A stretch of DNA of 64,000 nt from NCBI RefSeq assembly GCF_029581275.1, contig NZ_CP120742.1, positions 6,572,501 through 6,636,500 of the forward strand, written 5' to 3'. The translations under genes and the position numbers were made by a program. Origin of the DNA: Micromonospora sp. WMMD1155 (GTDB lineage Bacteria > Actinomycetota > Actinomycetes > Mycobacteriales > Micromonosporaceae). Below the pieces are notes generated by a model. That model was not told the origin of the DNA, made no database searches, and worked only from the letters and a program-made list of their open reading frames with translations. This document shows positions 26,301 to 34,068 of this stretch, piece after piece; the first letter of the stretch is position 1; each line of letters opens with the position of its first letter.

Positions 26301-27934
26301 CCGCCGTCGTCACCCGCCCGGGGCGGGTTCCGGCGGTTCCGCCCGCCCGCGTCGTCGGCCCGGCCGTGAGCCGACTGGCCCTGCGACAGGTACGCCGGGG
26401 TGCGCTGATCGTCGTCGTGTTGGTCGCCGGGATGTCCGCGATGGTGGCGGCCACCTACGCCAGTACCGTCGGCGACGCGCTGGACGCCGCCGCGCTGGCC
26501 GCCCTGGCCGAGAACCCCGCGATCCGTACCCTGTTCGGTCAGCCGGTCGCCCTCGACGACGCGGGTGGGTTCACGGTGTGGCGGACCGGCACCGCCCTGT
26601 CCGTCCTCGTCGGGACGTGGGGGCTGCTGGCGGCCACCCGGATCACCCGGGGCGAGGAGGACGCCGGCCGGTGGGACCTCGTGGCAGCCGGTCGGCTCCC
26701 GGTCCCGGCGATCGTGGCCCGGCACGTGGCCGTCCTGACCGGCGCGGTGCTTGTGGCAGGTGTCGCGGCGGGCGCCGCGCTGCTCGCCGTCGGCACGTCA
26801 CCGCACGGAGCCGTGCTGCACGGCGTCGGCCTGGCCCTGCTCGGGGTGTGTTTCGTCGCTTCCGGCGCGCTGGCCGCGCAGCTCTTCGCGACCCGCGCCG
26901 CGGCCAGTGGTGCCGCGACGGCACTGCTCGGTGGTGCACTGCTGCTCCGGATGGTCGGCGAGGGGGTCGAGGGGCTCGGTTGGCTACGGTGGGTGTCACC
27001 GTTCGGGATGGTCGCGCTGTCGCAGCCGTACGCGGCGAACCGGGTCCTGCCGTTGGTCGTGCTGGCAGCCGTCGACGCGATCCTGCTCGTCGCGGCCGTG
27101 TCGGCCGCCCGGCCACGGGACCTCGGCGGCGGCTGGCTGACCACCTCGGCGGGCCGTCCACCCCGTCTGGGCCTACTCGGCTCGGTGAGCGGCTTCGCCG
27201 CCCGTCGGCTGGCGCGTCCGTTCGGCGGTTGGGCGGCCGGGGTGGCTGCCTACTATCTGCTCATCGGCGTACTCACGGTGTCGATGACCGACTTCCTGGC
27301 GGACAACGCCCGGTTCGCCGATCTTGCCGCGCAGGCCGGTTTCGCCGGGCTGGGCTCGGTCGACGGGTACGTGGCGGCGATGGTGACGCTGCTCGCGATC
27401 CCGGCCGGCGTCTTCGCCGCGGTCCGCTCGGCCACCCTCGTCGCCGACGAGGCCGCCGGTCGGCTCACGTTGCTGCATGCCCAGCCGGTGACCCGCGCCC
27501 GCTTCCTCGTGTCCGAACTGGTCGTCACCCTGGGCGGCACGACGGCGCTACTCGTCGCGGCCGGCTTCGCCACCTGGGCGGGCGCGGCCACCGTCGACGC
27601 GCCACTGGGTCTCCTCGCCGCTCTGGCCGGCGCGCTGAACGTGCTACCGGTCGCCCTGCTGTCCCTCGGCGCGGCGACGTTCGCGGTGGGCTGGCTGCCA
27701 CGCGCGGTGGCTCTCGTCGGCGCTCTGCCGGCGGCTGGCGGTTTCCTGTTACAGGTCGTCGCCGACAGCACCGGCGCACCGGCCTGGGTCGGCCGACTGT
27801 CCCCGTTCGCGCACCTCGCCCCGGTCCCGGACGCGGCACCCGACTGGACCGCCGCCGCCCTCATGGTGGTCATCGCCGGTGCGCTCGCCGTACTGGGACT
27901 GTTCGGCTACCGGCGGCGCGACCTCCAGGGGTAG
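26297..27934 (+). CDS. ABC exporter permease (COG3559-like, two six-helix halves)
   Basis: A 545-aa protein with about 12 hydrophobic segments arranged as two similar halves. Each half carries a TITRGEEDAGR/TLVADEAAGRL-type sequence (ATRITRGEEDAGRWDL near 118 and SATLVADEAAGRLTLLHAQP near 383) followed by PVPAIVARH or PVTRARFLVSE. This internal repeat is typical of the actinobacterial ABC-2-like 'exporter of polyketide antibiotics' permeases. GTG 26297 overlaps the ATPase stop (GTGA), so both subunits are coupled. The transported substrate is not known. Confidence 0.85.
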   Translation: MTAVVTRPGRVPAVPPARVVGPAVSRLALRQVRRGALIVVVLVAGMSAMVAATYASTVGDALDAAALAALAENPAIRTLFGQPVALDDAGGFTVWRTGTALSVLVGTWGLLAATRITRGEEDAGRWDLVAAGRLPVPAIVARHVAVLTGAVLVAGVAAGAALLAVGTSPHGAVLHGVGLALLGVCFVASGALAAQLFATRAAASGAATALLGGALLLRMVGEGVEGLGWLRWVSPFGMVALSQPYAANRVLPLVVLAAVDAILLVAAVSAARPRDLGGGWLTTSAGRPPRLGLLGSVSGFAARRLARPFGGWAAGVAAYYLLIGVLTVSMTDFLADNARFADLAAQAGFAGLGSVDGYVAAMVTLLAIPAGVFAAVRSATLVADEAAGRLTLLHAQPVTRARFLVSELVVTLGGTTALLVAAGFATWAGAATVDAPLGLLAALAGALNVLPVALLSLGAATFAVGWLPRAVALVGALPAAGGFLLQVVADSTGAPAWVGRLSPFAHLAPVPDAAPDWTAAALMVVIAGALAVLGLFGYRRRDLQG

Positions 27935-28020
27935 ATCCGGTGGCCGGCCGACATTACGTGGCCGGCCACCGGAACCTTCTTGCCGGCCCATAAGTGGGAG
28001 TGGTGAGAAGGGAGGTGACG

Positions 28021-28548
28021 GTGTCCGACGGCGATCTGATCTCGGTCCTCTACGCCAGCTGTTTCCGGCGCCTGGTGGTCCAGTTGTACGCGGTGACCGG
28101 GGACCTCAGCGAGGCGCAGGAGGCGGTCCAGGAGGCGTTCACCCGGGCTCTGGTGTCGCCACGGCGCTTCGCCGCGCTGGAGAACCCGGAGGCGTGGTTG
28201 CGGCGGGTCGCCGTGAACTGGGCCCGCAGCCGGTTCCGCCGCCGTCGGGTGCTCGACGGCCTGCTGCGCCGGATCGGCCCACCGCCGGACGTCGCCGACC
28301 ACTCCCCCGAGCACCTCGCCCTGCTCGCCGCGCTGCGGGAGCTGCCGGAGGGGCAGCGACACGCCCTCGCGCTGCACTACCTCGTCGACCTGCCGGTGGA
28401 CGAGATCGCCGACACCCTGGGCGTGTCCGCCGGGACGGTGAAGTCCCGCCTGTCCCGGGGTCGGACGGCCCTGGCGGCGCTGCTCGCCGACACCGACACC
28501 GCCGAAACCGACGACACCGAGACCGGGAGGATCGATGCGTGGTCGTGA
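28021..28548 (+). CDS. ECF-type RNA polymerase sigma factor (SigE-like family)
   Basis: A 175-aa sigma factor with region 2 (LSEAQEAVQEAFTRAL near 35-50, then WLRRVAVNWARSRFRR) and region 4 (LPVDEIADTLGVSAGTVKSRLSRGRTAL near 128-155). GTG 28021 is chosen because GGGAGGTGA lies just upstream. It overlaps the next gene by 14 nt, the usual coupling between an ECF factor and its anti-sigma partner. It follows the ABC exporter by 86 nt, so it may belong to the same regulatory unit. Confidence 0.88.
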   Translation: MSDGDLISVLYASCFRRLVVQLYAVTGDLSEAQEAVQEAFTRALVSPRRFAALENPEAWLRRVAVNWARSRFRRRRVLDGLLRRIGPPPDVADHSPEHLALLAALRELPEGQRHALALHYLVDLPVDEIADTLGVSAGTVKSRLSRGRTALAALLADTDTAETDDTETGRIDAWS

Positions 28549-29746
28549 GTTCTCCGGGTTCGACGTGGACACCCTCACCGAGGCCGTCTCGCCGCCGCCC
28601 CTCGATGAGTTGCGGTCCACCGCACGATCCCGCCGTCGCCGGTCGGTCGCGATGGTGGCGGCAGCGCTTGTCGCACTGGCCGGGCTGACGACCGTGCCGC
28701 TGGTGACGGGGGCGGACCGGCCCGACCCGGTGGCCCCCGCGCAACCATCGTCCGCCCAGGGGGACGTCTTCACGCTGACCGGGCCGGACTCCGGGGTCGA
28801 CGTCGACGTGTCGGAGGACACCTGTGTCGTGCGCTTCGCGTACACGGGTGACCGCGGCCGGACCTGGTCGGACTGGGACGCGGCCCGGTTCCAGGGTGCC
28901 AGGTGCAGGGCCAACGCCGCCACCGGTACGGCGGCCGGTCGCAACGAGTTCACCGTGCTCGGCGAGCGGTCCTACCTGGTGAGCGACTCGGGGACGCTGC
29001 ACCTCTCGACCGACTACGGCCGGACCTGGCGGGACGCGAATTCCGCTGTCGTCGCCGTGCCCGCCTTCCCGGCGACGGCCCGGCCGGTCTTCTGCGGCTT
29101 CGGCTGCCGGCCACTGTCGGAGCCGCTGGCGGTGGATCCGTCGAGCGGGACCGTGTACCGGCTCACCGCGAAGGCACCGTCGTGGCGTCCCCTGTTCAGC
29201 CTCTACCCGGCCACCGACGGTTCGATCTGGGCGGCGTACCGGATGGGGTCCGGGTCGTCGGGGGCGACGCTGGCCCGTAGCGCCGACGGAGGCGCGACCT
29301 GGGACGCCTGGGAGGTGGGAGACGACGCCGATGTCGCCGCGGTGGTCGGGCTCGACGACCGGAGGGGGTACGCGCTGGTCGACTCGCCGACAGCGGACGG
29401 TGGGATGCGGTTGCTACGCACCACCGACGGCGCGAAGACCTGGACGAACGTCGACGTCGACCTGCCCCGGGGAACGTGGGATCTCACGGTGGGCGTGGAC
29501 GGTTCCCTGCTCGCGATCAGCTCGAGCGAAGGCGCCGAGCCCGACCGGCTCGGGCGCCTCCTGGTCAGCCGCGACGACGGCAGGCACTTCACCCTCGCAC
29601 GGGAGTACGGCCCCAGCGTCGGGGCAGTCAGCGTGGCACCCGGGTACGCCTGGCTCTACGGGCGGGACGGGCCGACGGGCGAGCCCGACCACGTCCTCGT
29701 CACCGCTGACGCGACCGCTTGGAGCCGTTTCACGCTCAAACCCTGA
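28535..29746 (+). CDS. Membrane-anchored BNR/sialidase-like beta-propeller, possible anti-sigma partner
   Basis: A 403-aa protein. Residues 1-40 are cytosolic and short, with a basic patch SRRRRS; one membrane helix follows (about 40-60). The outer part has repeated Asp-box/BNR motifs: YTGDRGRTWSDWD, STDYGRTWRDA, SADGGATWDAWE and TTDGAKTWTNV, forming a propeller. Two cysteine pairs lie in the outer domain. Its ATG overlaps the ECF sigma gene by 14 nt. The N-terminal segment lacks a zinc-binding anti-sigma motif, so a sensing or anti-sigma role is inferred from gene coupling and topology only. Confidence 0.8.
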   Translation: MRGREFSGFDVDTLTEAVSPPPLDELRSTARSRRRRSVAMVAAALVALAGLTTVPLVTGADRPDPVAPAQPSSAQGDVFTLTGPDSGVDVDVSEDTCVVRFAYTGDRGRTWSDWDAARFQGARCRANAATGTAAGRNEFTVLGERSYLVSDSGTLHLSTDYGRTWRDANSAVVAVPAFPATARPVFCGFGCRPLSEPLAVDPSSGTVYRLTAKAPSWRPLFSLYPATDGSIWAAYRMGSGSSGATLARSADGGATWDAWEVGDDADVAAVVGLDDRRGYALVDSPTADGGMRLLRTTDGAKTWTNVDVDLPRGTWDLTVGVDGSLLAISSSEGAEPDRLGRLLVSRDDGRHFTLAREYGPSVGAVSVAPGYAWLYGRDGPTGEPDHVLVTADATAWSRFTLKP

Positions 29747-29815
29747 GCAGGAGGAGTTAACAGCGGCCCACACCGGGTAGGCACCCGGGCTTCTGCCAGC
29801 GGCCGGGGAGGTGGG

Positions 29816-30214
29816 ATGACGGCGACCAGCGCCTTTTTCGAGCGGTTGACCGTTGCCGGCCAGGATCCGCGTTTCAGCAAGGTCTGTGGGAGCGTGCGTT
29901 TCGACATTCGTGACGGCGACCGTCTCGACCAGTGGCTGCTGACCATCGACCACGGCCGGATGCGGGTGACGAGGAGCGGCGCGCCGGCCACCACCGTGAT
30001 CATGGTTTCGGCGCAGGTCGCGGATGCGATGGCGCGTGGCGAGGTGAACGGGCTGGCGGCGATCACCCGGGGCGAGATCCTGGTCGACGGTGACCTCGGC
30101 CTGGCGTTGCGGATCGGGCGGCTGTTCCCGCGCGAGCCGGAGCCGCCGGAGCACAGCGGCCGAGACGGCGGCCCGGACACCGCCCGCAACGACGGCCCGG
30201 ACGGCGGCCGGTGA
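29816..30214 (+). CDS. SCP2 sterol-binding-like domain protein
   Basis: A 132-aa protein of the SCP2 fold, a small hydrophobic-ligand carrier. Visible features are GSVRFDIRDGDRLDQWLLTIDHGRMRV and the helix AQVADAMARGEVNGLAAITRGEI leading into VDGDLGLALRIGRLF, the family's usual end. The last 25 residues are disordered (Asp, Gly and Arg). It precedes the glucosidase gene by 3 nt, so they are in one operon. GGGGAGG supports ATG 29816. Confidence 0.78.
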   Translation: MTATSAFFERLTVAGQDPRFSKVCGSVRFDIRDGDRLDQWLLTIDHGRMRVTRSGAPATTVIMVSAQVADAMARGEVNGLAAITRGEILVDGDLGLALRIGRLFPREPEPPEHSGRDGGPDTARNDGPDGGR

Positions 30215-30217
30215 CCG

Positions 30218-32269
30218 ATGCAGGACATCCAGGGCACGGTGGCGTGCATCGACGGGAACACCTTCATGGTGTCCGATGCCAGTGGCGATGTGGAGTCGTC
30301 CCCCGCCGCCCCGGTCGGGCTGTTCGCCGCCGACACCCGTTTCCTGTCCCGCTGGATGCTCTTCGTCAACGGCGAGTGCATGACCGCGCTGTCGGTGGAC
30401 GACAGCCAGTACTACGAGGTCACCTTCTTCGTGGTGCCGGGCGCCGCGGTGGACTACGTGCAGGCCGACCTGTCCGCCATCCGGCGCCGGCGGATCGGCC
30501 CGGACCTGACCGAGTCGTTGACGATCTTCAACTACGGCGAGCGGGAGATGGAACTCGACATCCGCCTGGAGGTGGCCGCCGACTTCGCCGACATCTTCGA
30601 GATCAAGTTCGACGTCGGCGACAAGGTCGGCACGTACTACACCGAGGTCGGCACGAACGATCTTCGTCTGGGTTACCGGCGGTCCACGTACCACCGGCAG
30701 GTGGTGGTCTCCGCCACCGAACCGGCGGAGTACGACGCTGAGGGTCTCCGGTTCACGGTCCACCTCGGCCCCGGGGAGCAGTGGTCCACCCGGCTTCAGG
30801 CGGCGATGCGGGCGCTGCGCCCGGACGGCGTCGACCTGCGCGCCGCCCTGCGGGCGCAGCGCCCGGACGACACCACGCTGCCCGCCAGCGTGCGGGCCTG
30901 GGTCGCGGCGGCCCCGACGCTGGACACCGACAGCGTCGCCCTCCAACAGGTGTACGCCCGCAGCCTGGTGGACCTGGCCGCGCTGCGCTTCGCCCCACTC
31001 TCGTTGGGCGGCGCGACAGTGCCGGCGGCCGGGCTGCCCTGGTTCATGACCCTGTTCGGCCGCGACAGCCTGCTGACCTGCCTGCAGACCCTGGCCGTGA
31101 CACCGTCGCTGGCCCCGCCGACGCTGCGGATCCTGGCGTCGCTGCAGGGTGCGCGGCGCGACGACGTGCTGGAGGAGGACCCCGGCCGGATCCTGCACGA
31201 GCTGCGCTACGGCGAGTCCGCCGCGTTCGAGGAGCAGCCGCACTCCCCCTACTACGGCACCGTGGACGCCTCACCGCTGTTCGTGGTGCTGCTCGACGAG
31301 TACGAGCGGTGGAGCGGCGACACCGCGCTGGTGCTGGAGTTGGAGCAGGAGGCTCGCGCCGCGCTGGCCTGGATCGACACGTACGCGGACCTGACCTCCA
31401 CCGGCTACATCTGGTACGAGCGACGCAACCGCGCCACCGGCCTGGACAACCAGTGCTGGAAGGACTCCTGGGACAGCATCTCCTACGCCGACGGGCGGCT
31501 GCCGGGCTTCCCGAGGGCCACCTGCGAAACCCAGGGGTACGCCTACGACGCGAAGATCCGGGGTGCCCGGCTGGCGCGTACCGTCTGGGGCGACCCCGCT
31601 TTCGCCGAGCGGCTGGAGCAGGAGGCGGCGGCACTGTACGACCGCTTCAACCGGGACTTCTGGCTGGAGGACGCCGGTTTCTACGCCCTCGCGCTGGACC
31701 ACGACGGCACTCCCGTCGACAGCCTGTCCTCCAACATCGGGCATCTCCTGTGGAGCGGCATCGTGCCGCCGGAGAGGGCCCCGCGGATCGTCGAGCACCT
31801 GATGGGTCCGGCGCTCTTCTCCGGGTGGGGGGTACGGACCTTCGCCGAGGGGCAGCGCCGTTACAACCCGCTCGGCTACCACAACGGCACTGTGTGGCCG
31901 TTCGACAACTCGTTCATCGCCTGGGGTCTGCGTCGGTACGGCTTCACCGGTGAGGCGGGCCGCATCGCGGAGAGCATCCTGTCCGCGGCCACCTACTTCC
32001 AGGGTCGGCTACCCGAGGCGTTCGGCGGGTTCGACCGCGCCACCACCCGGTACCCGGTCCGGTACCCGACCGCCGGCAGCCCACAGGCGTGGTCGAGCGG
32101 TGCGTGCATGCTGCTCATCCGCACGATGCTCGGCCTCGATCCGCACGAGGACCACCTGGCCGTGGACCCCGCGCTGCCCTCCACCTTCGGGCGGATCGCG
32201 CTGCTGGACGTGCCCGGTCGCTGGGGCAAGGCCGACGCCTTCGCCCGCCACCGCCCCGACCAGCCCTGA
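30218..32269 (+). CDS. Glycogen-debranching-type amylo-alpha-1,6-glucosidase (GH63/GH133-like)
   Basis: A 683-aa cytosolic enzyme. The N-terminal 200 residues are the 'glycogen debranching N-terminal' beta domain (AADTRFLSRWMLFVNGE near 38-54; FNYGEREMELDIRLEVAADFADIFE). The C-terminal (alpha/alpha)6 barrel shows WFMTLFGRDSLLTCLQTL, NQCWKDSWDSISYADG and YHNGTVWPFDNSFIAWGL, the catalytic-acid regions of this glucosidase group. It probably trims alpha-1,6 branches of glycogen or trehalose-related glucans. It is the second gene after the SCP2 protein. Confidence 0.85.
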   Translation: MQDIQGTVACIDGNTFMVSDASGDVESSPAAPVGLFAADTRFLSRWMLFVNGECMTALSVDDSQYYEVTFFVVPGAAVDYVQADLSAIRRRRIGPDLTESLTIFNYGEREMELDIRLEVAADFADIFEIKFDVGDKVGTYYTEVGTNDLRLGYRRSTYHRQVVVSATEPAEYDAEGLRFTVHLGPGEQWSTRLQAAMRALRPDGVDLRAALRAQRPDDTTLPASVRAWVAAAPTLDTDSVALQQVYARSLVDLAALRFAPLSLGGATVPAAGLPWFMTLFGRDSLLTCLQTLAVTPSLAPPTLRILASLQGARRDDVLEEDPGRILHELRYGESAAFEEQPHSPYYGTVDASPLFVVLLDEYERWSGDTALVLELEQEARAALAWIDTYADLTSTGYIWYERRNRATGLDNQCWKDSWDSISYADGRLPGFPRATCETQGYAYDAKIRGARLARTVWGDPAFAERLEQEAAALYDRFNRDFWLEDAGFYALALDHDGTPVDSLSSNIGHLLWSGIVPPERAPRIVEHLMGPALFSGWGVRTFAEGQRRYNPLGYHNGTVWPFDNSFIAWGLRRYGFTGEAGRIAESILSAATYFQGRLPEAFGGFDRATTRYPVRYPTAGSPQAWSSGACMLLIRTMLGLDPHEDHLAVDPALPSTFGRIALLDVPGRWGKADAFARHRPDQP

Positions 32270-32336
32270 GGCGGCTGCGGCGGGCTGCGGCGCAGCTCAC
32301 ACCGAAATTCCTCGCCGCAACATCTTCCTGGGAAAT

Positions 32337-32352
32337 ATCTTTCTAGCAAGAT
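32337..32352. promoter_or_regulatory. MarR-type palindrome upstream of the isochorismatase cluster
   Basis: ATCTTTCTAGCAAGAT is a 16-bp palindrome with one mismatched pair, centred on CTAG, in an AT-rich patch unusual for this genome. A related half site ATCTTCCTGGGAA lies 16 nt upstream. It sits in front of a same-strand gene series that ends with a MarR regulator, so autoregulation through this site is a reasonable inference. Confidence 0.5.
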
Positions 32353-32497
32353 TGTTGCTACCCCCGGGACGAACGATCGCCCCACCGAACCACCGAAGGA
32401 GGCCGCAGTGCCGGCATCCAGAAACCGACTGCGGGGACTGCTCGGACGCGCCCGCGGTGTGCACCAGCCCGTACCAGTAGCGAAGAAGGAAACTGCC

Positions 32498-33160
32498 ATG
32501 TTCGATGTCACCAACGTCAAGGCCGCTCCGAGCCCTGACCTGCTGACCCCCGACAACTCGGTCATGCTCTTCGTCGATCACCAGCCGCAGATGTTCTTCG
32601 GAACCGGCAGTGGCGACCGCACGGCGATCGTCAACGCCACCGTGGGTCTCGCGAAGGCGGCGAAGGCGTTCAACGTCCCGGTGGTCCTGACCACGGTGGC
32701 CGCCGAGTCGTTCTCGGGCCCGATCCTGCCGCAACTGGCCGAGGTCTTCCCCGGTCAGGAGGTCATCGACCGCACCACGATGAACGCCTGGGAGGACGGC
32801 GCGGTCGTCGAGGCGATCAAGGCCACCGGCCGCAAGAAGATCATCATTTCGGGTCTCTGGACCGAGGTCTGCATCGTGCTTCCGGTGCTGTCCGCGCTGG
32901 GTCAGGGCTACGAGGTGTACGTGGTGGCGGACGCCTCCGGCGGTGTCACCCCGCAGGCTCACGAGCACGCCATCCAGCGCATGATCAACGCTGGCGCGGT
33001 CCCGGTGACCTGGATCCAGGTGCTGCTCGAGCTGCAGCGCGACTGGGCCCGGTCCGAGACCTACCTGTCGGTCATGGACATCGTCAAGGCGCACGGCGGC
33101 GCGTACGGCCTCGGCGTCGTCTACGCCCAGTCCGTCATGGGCGCCCACGCCGCAGGTTGA
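32498..33160 (+). CDS. Isochorismatase-family cysteine hydrolase (YcaC-like)
   Basis: A 220-aa hydrolase. The catalytic aspartate is D27 (FVDHQ) and the nucleophile C125 (SGLWTEVCIVLP); the lysine is likely in GRKK-III near 111-118 or further back. YcaC-type enzymes hydrolyse amides of unknown identity. Two starts are possible: ATG 32498 after AAGAAGG, chosen for family length, or GTG 32408 after a stronger AAGGAGG, which would add 30 basic residues. It heads a cluster with DUF1275, amidohydrolase, DoxX and MarR genes. Confidence 0.88.
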   Translation: MFDVTNVKAAPSPDLLTPDNSVMLFVDHQPQMFFGTGSGDRTAIVNATVGLAKAAKAFNVPVVLTTVAAESFSGPILPQLAEVFPGQEVIDRTTMNAWEDGAVVEAIKATGRKKIIISGLWTEVCIVLPVLSALGQGYEVYVVADASGGVTPQAHEHAIQRMINAGAVPVTWIQVLLELQRDWARSETYLSVMDIVKAHGGAYGLGVVYAQSVMGAHAAG

Positions 33161-33171
33161 TCCTCGGCCCC

Positions 33172-33206
33172 GGCAGTCCAGCCCGGCCCGACCGGGCTGG
33201 ACTGCC
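33172..33206 (+). terminator. Hairpin terminator after the isochorismatase gene
   Basis: A perfect 15-bp stem, GGCAGTCCAGCCCGG at 33172-33186 with its complement at 33192-33206, and a CCCGA loop. It starts 12 nt after the stop codon, so transcription from the MarR-type site may be partly stopped before the DUF1275 gene. Confidence 0.8.
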
Positions 33207-33294
33207 GCCGTCCGGCCCAGACGCGGGACGCACCACGGCCCGCCTCCCCGCAGGAGCGAGTCCAACCGCATCCTGACCCCACCAAGGAACGCAC

Positions 33295-33981
33295 GTGAAC
33301 CTCAGCCATCCGTCGGCCGCGCGCGGGTCCGCCGGTCGCGAGCCGCTACTGCCGGCTCTGATGACCGCGACGGCCGTGAGCGGTGTCATCGACGCCATCA
33401 GCTATCTGGGCCTGGGCCACGTCTTCACCGCGAACATGACGGGCAACGTGGTCATCCTCGGCTTCGCCGCCGCCGGCGCGCCCGGCTTCTCGGTGCTCGG
33501 TTCGCTGGTGTCGCTGGCCGCCTTCCTGCTCGGCGCCGGCGTCGCCGGACGCCTGGCGACGATCATGGGCAGCGGGACACCCCATCGCCAACTGCGCTGG
33601 GTCCTCGGTGTCGAACTGATCCTGCTGGCCGCGGCGACAGCCGTCGCCTTCGCCACCAGCCACGCGATCGTCCCGCTCATCGCCCTGACGGCGCTGGCCA
33701 TGGGCCTGCGCAACGGGACGGTACGCAAGCTCGCGGTACCGGACGTGACCACGACCGTGCTGACCCTCACGTTGACCGGTCTGGCATCGGACTCGAAGCC
33801 GGCCGGTGGCAGCAATCCGCGTGCGGGCCGCCGGCTGGCCTCCGTACTGGCCATGCTGGCCGGCGCGTTCGGCGGTGCCCTGCTCGTACGGCACGTGGGT
33901 GTCGGCTGGCCCCTGCTGGCCGCCACGGTCGGCACCGCCGTAGCGGTACTGGCCGTACCCCGCAGCGACACCGCGAGCTGA
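33295..33981 (+). CDS. YoaK/DUF1275 family membrane protein
   Basis: A 228-aa integral membrane protein with six hydrophobic segments. The family signature GVIDAISYLGLGHVFTANMT followed by GNVVILGFA lies at residues 30-58, and the ALAMGLRNGTVRKLAVPDVT element lies near 135. DUF1275 proteins are predicted transporters or permeases without a defined substrate. GTG 33295 follows AAGGAA. It is third in the MarR-associated gene series. Confidence 0.87.
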   Translation: MNLSHPSAARGSAGREPLLPALMTATAVSGVIDAISYLGLGHVFTANMTGNVVILGFAAAGAPGFSVLGSLVSLAAFLLGAGVAGRLATIMGSGTPHRQLRWVLGVELILLAAATAVAFATSHAIVPLIALTALAMGLRNGTVRKLAVPDVTTTVLTLTLTGLASDSKPAGGSNPRAGRRLASVLAMLAGAFGGALLVRHVGVGWPLLAATVGTAVAVLAVPRSDTAS

Positions 33982-34068
33982 CCCGGTCCCGTTCGCGCCA
34001 CGCCCCCGGGCGCGGCACCTCTCTCATTTCGCCTCTCACCAACTCCGTACTCATTGGAGATGATTTCC

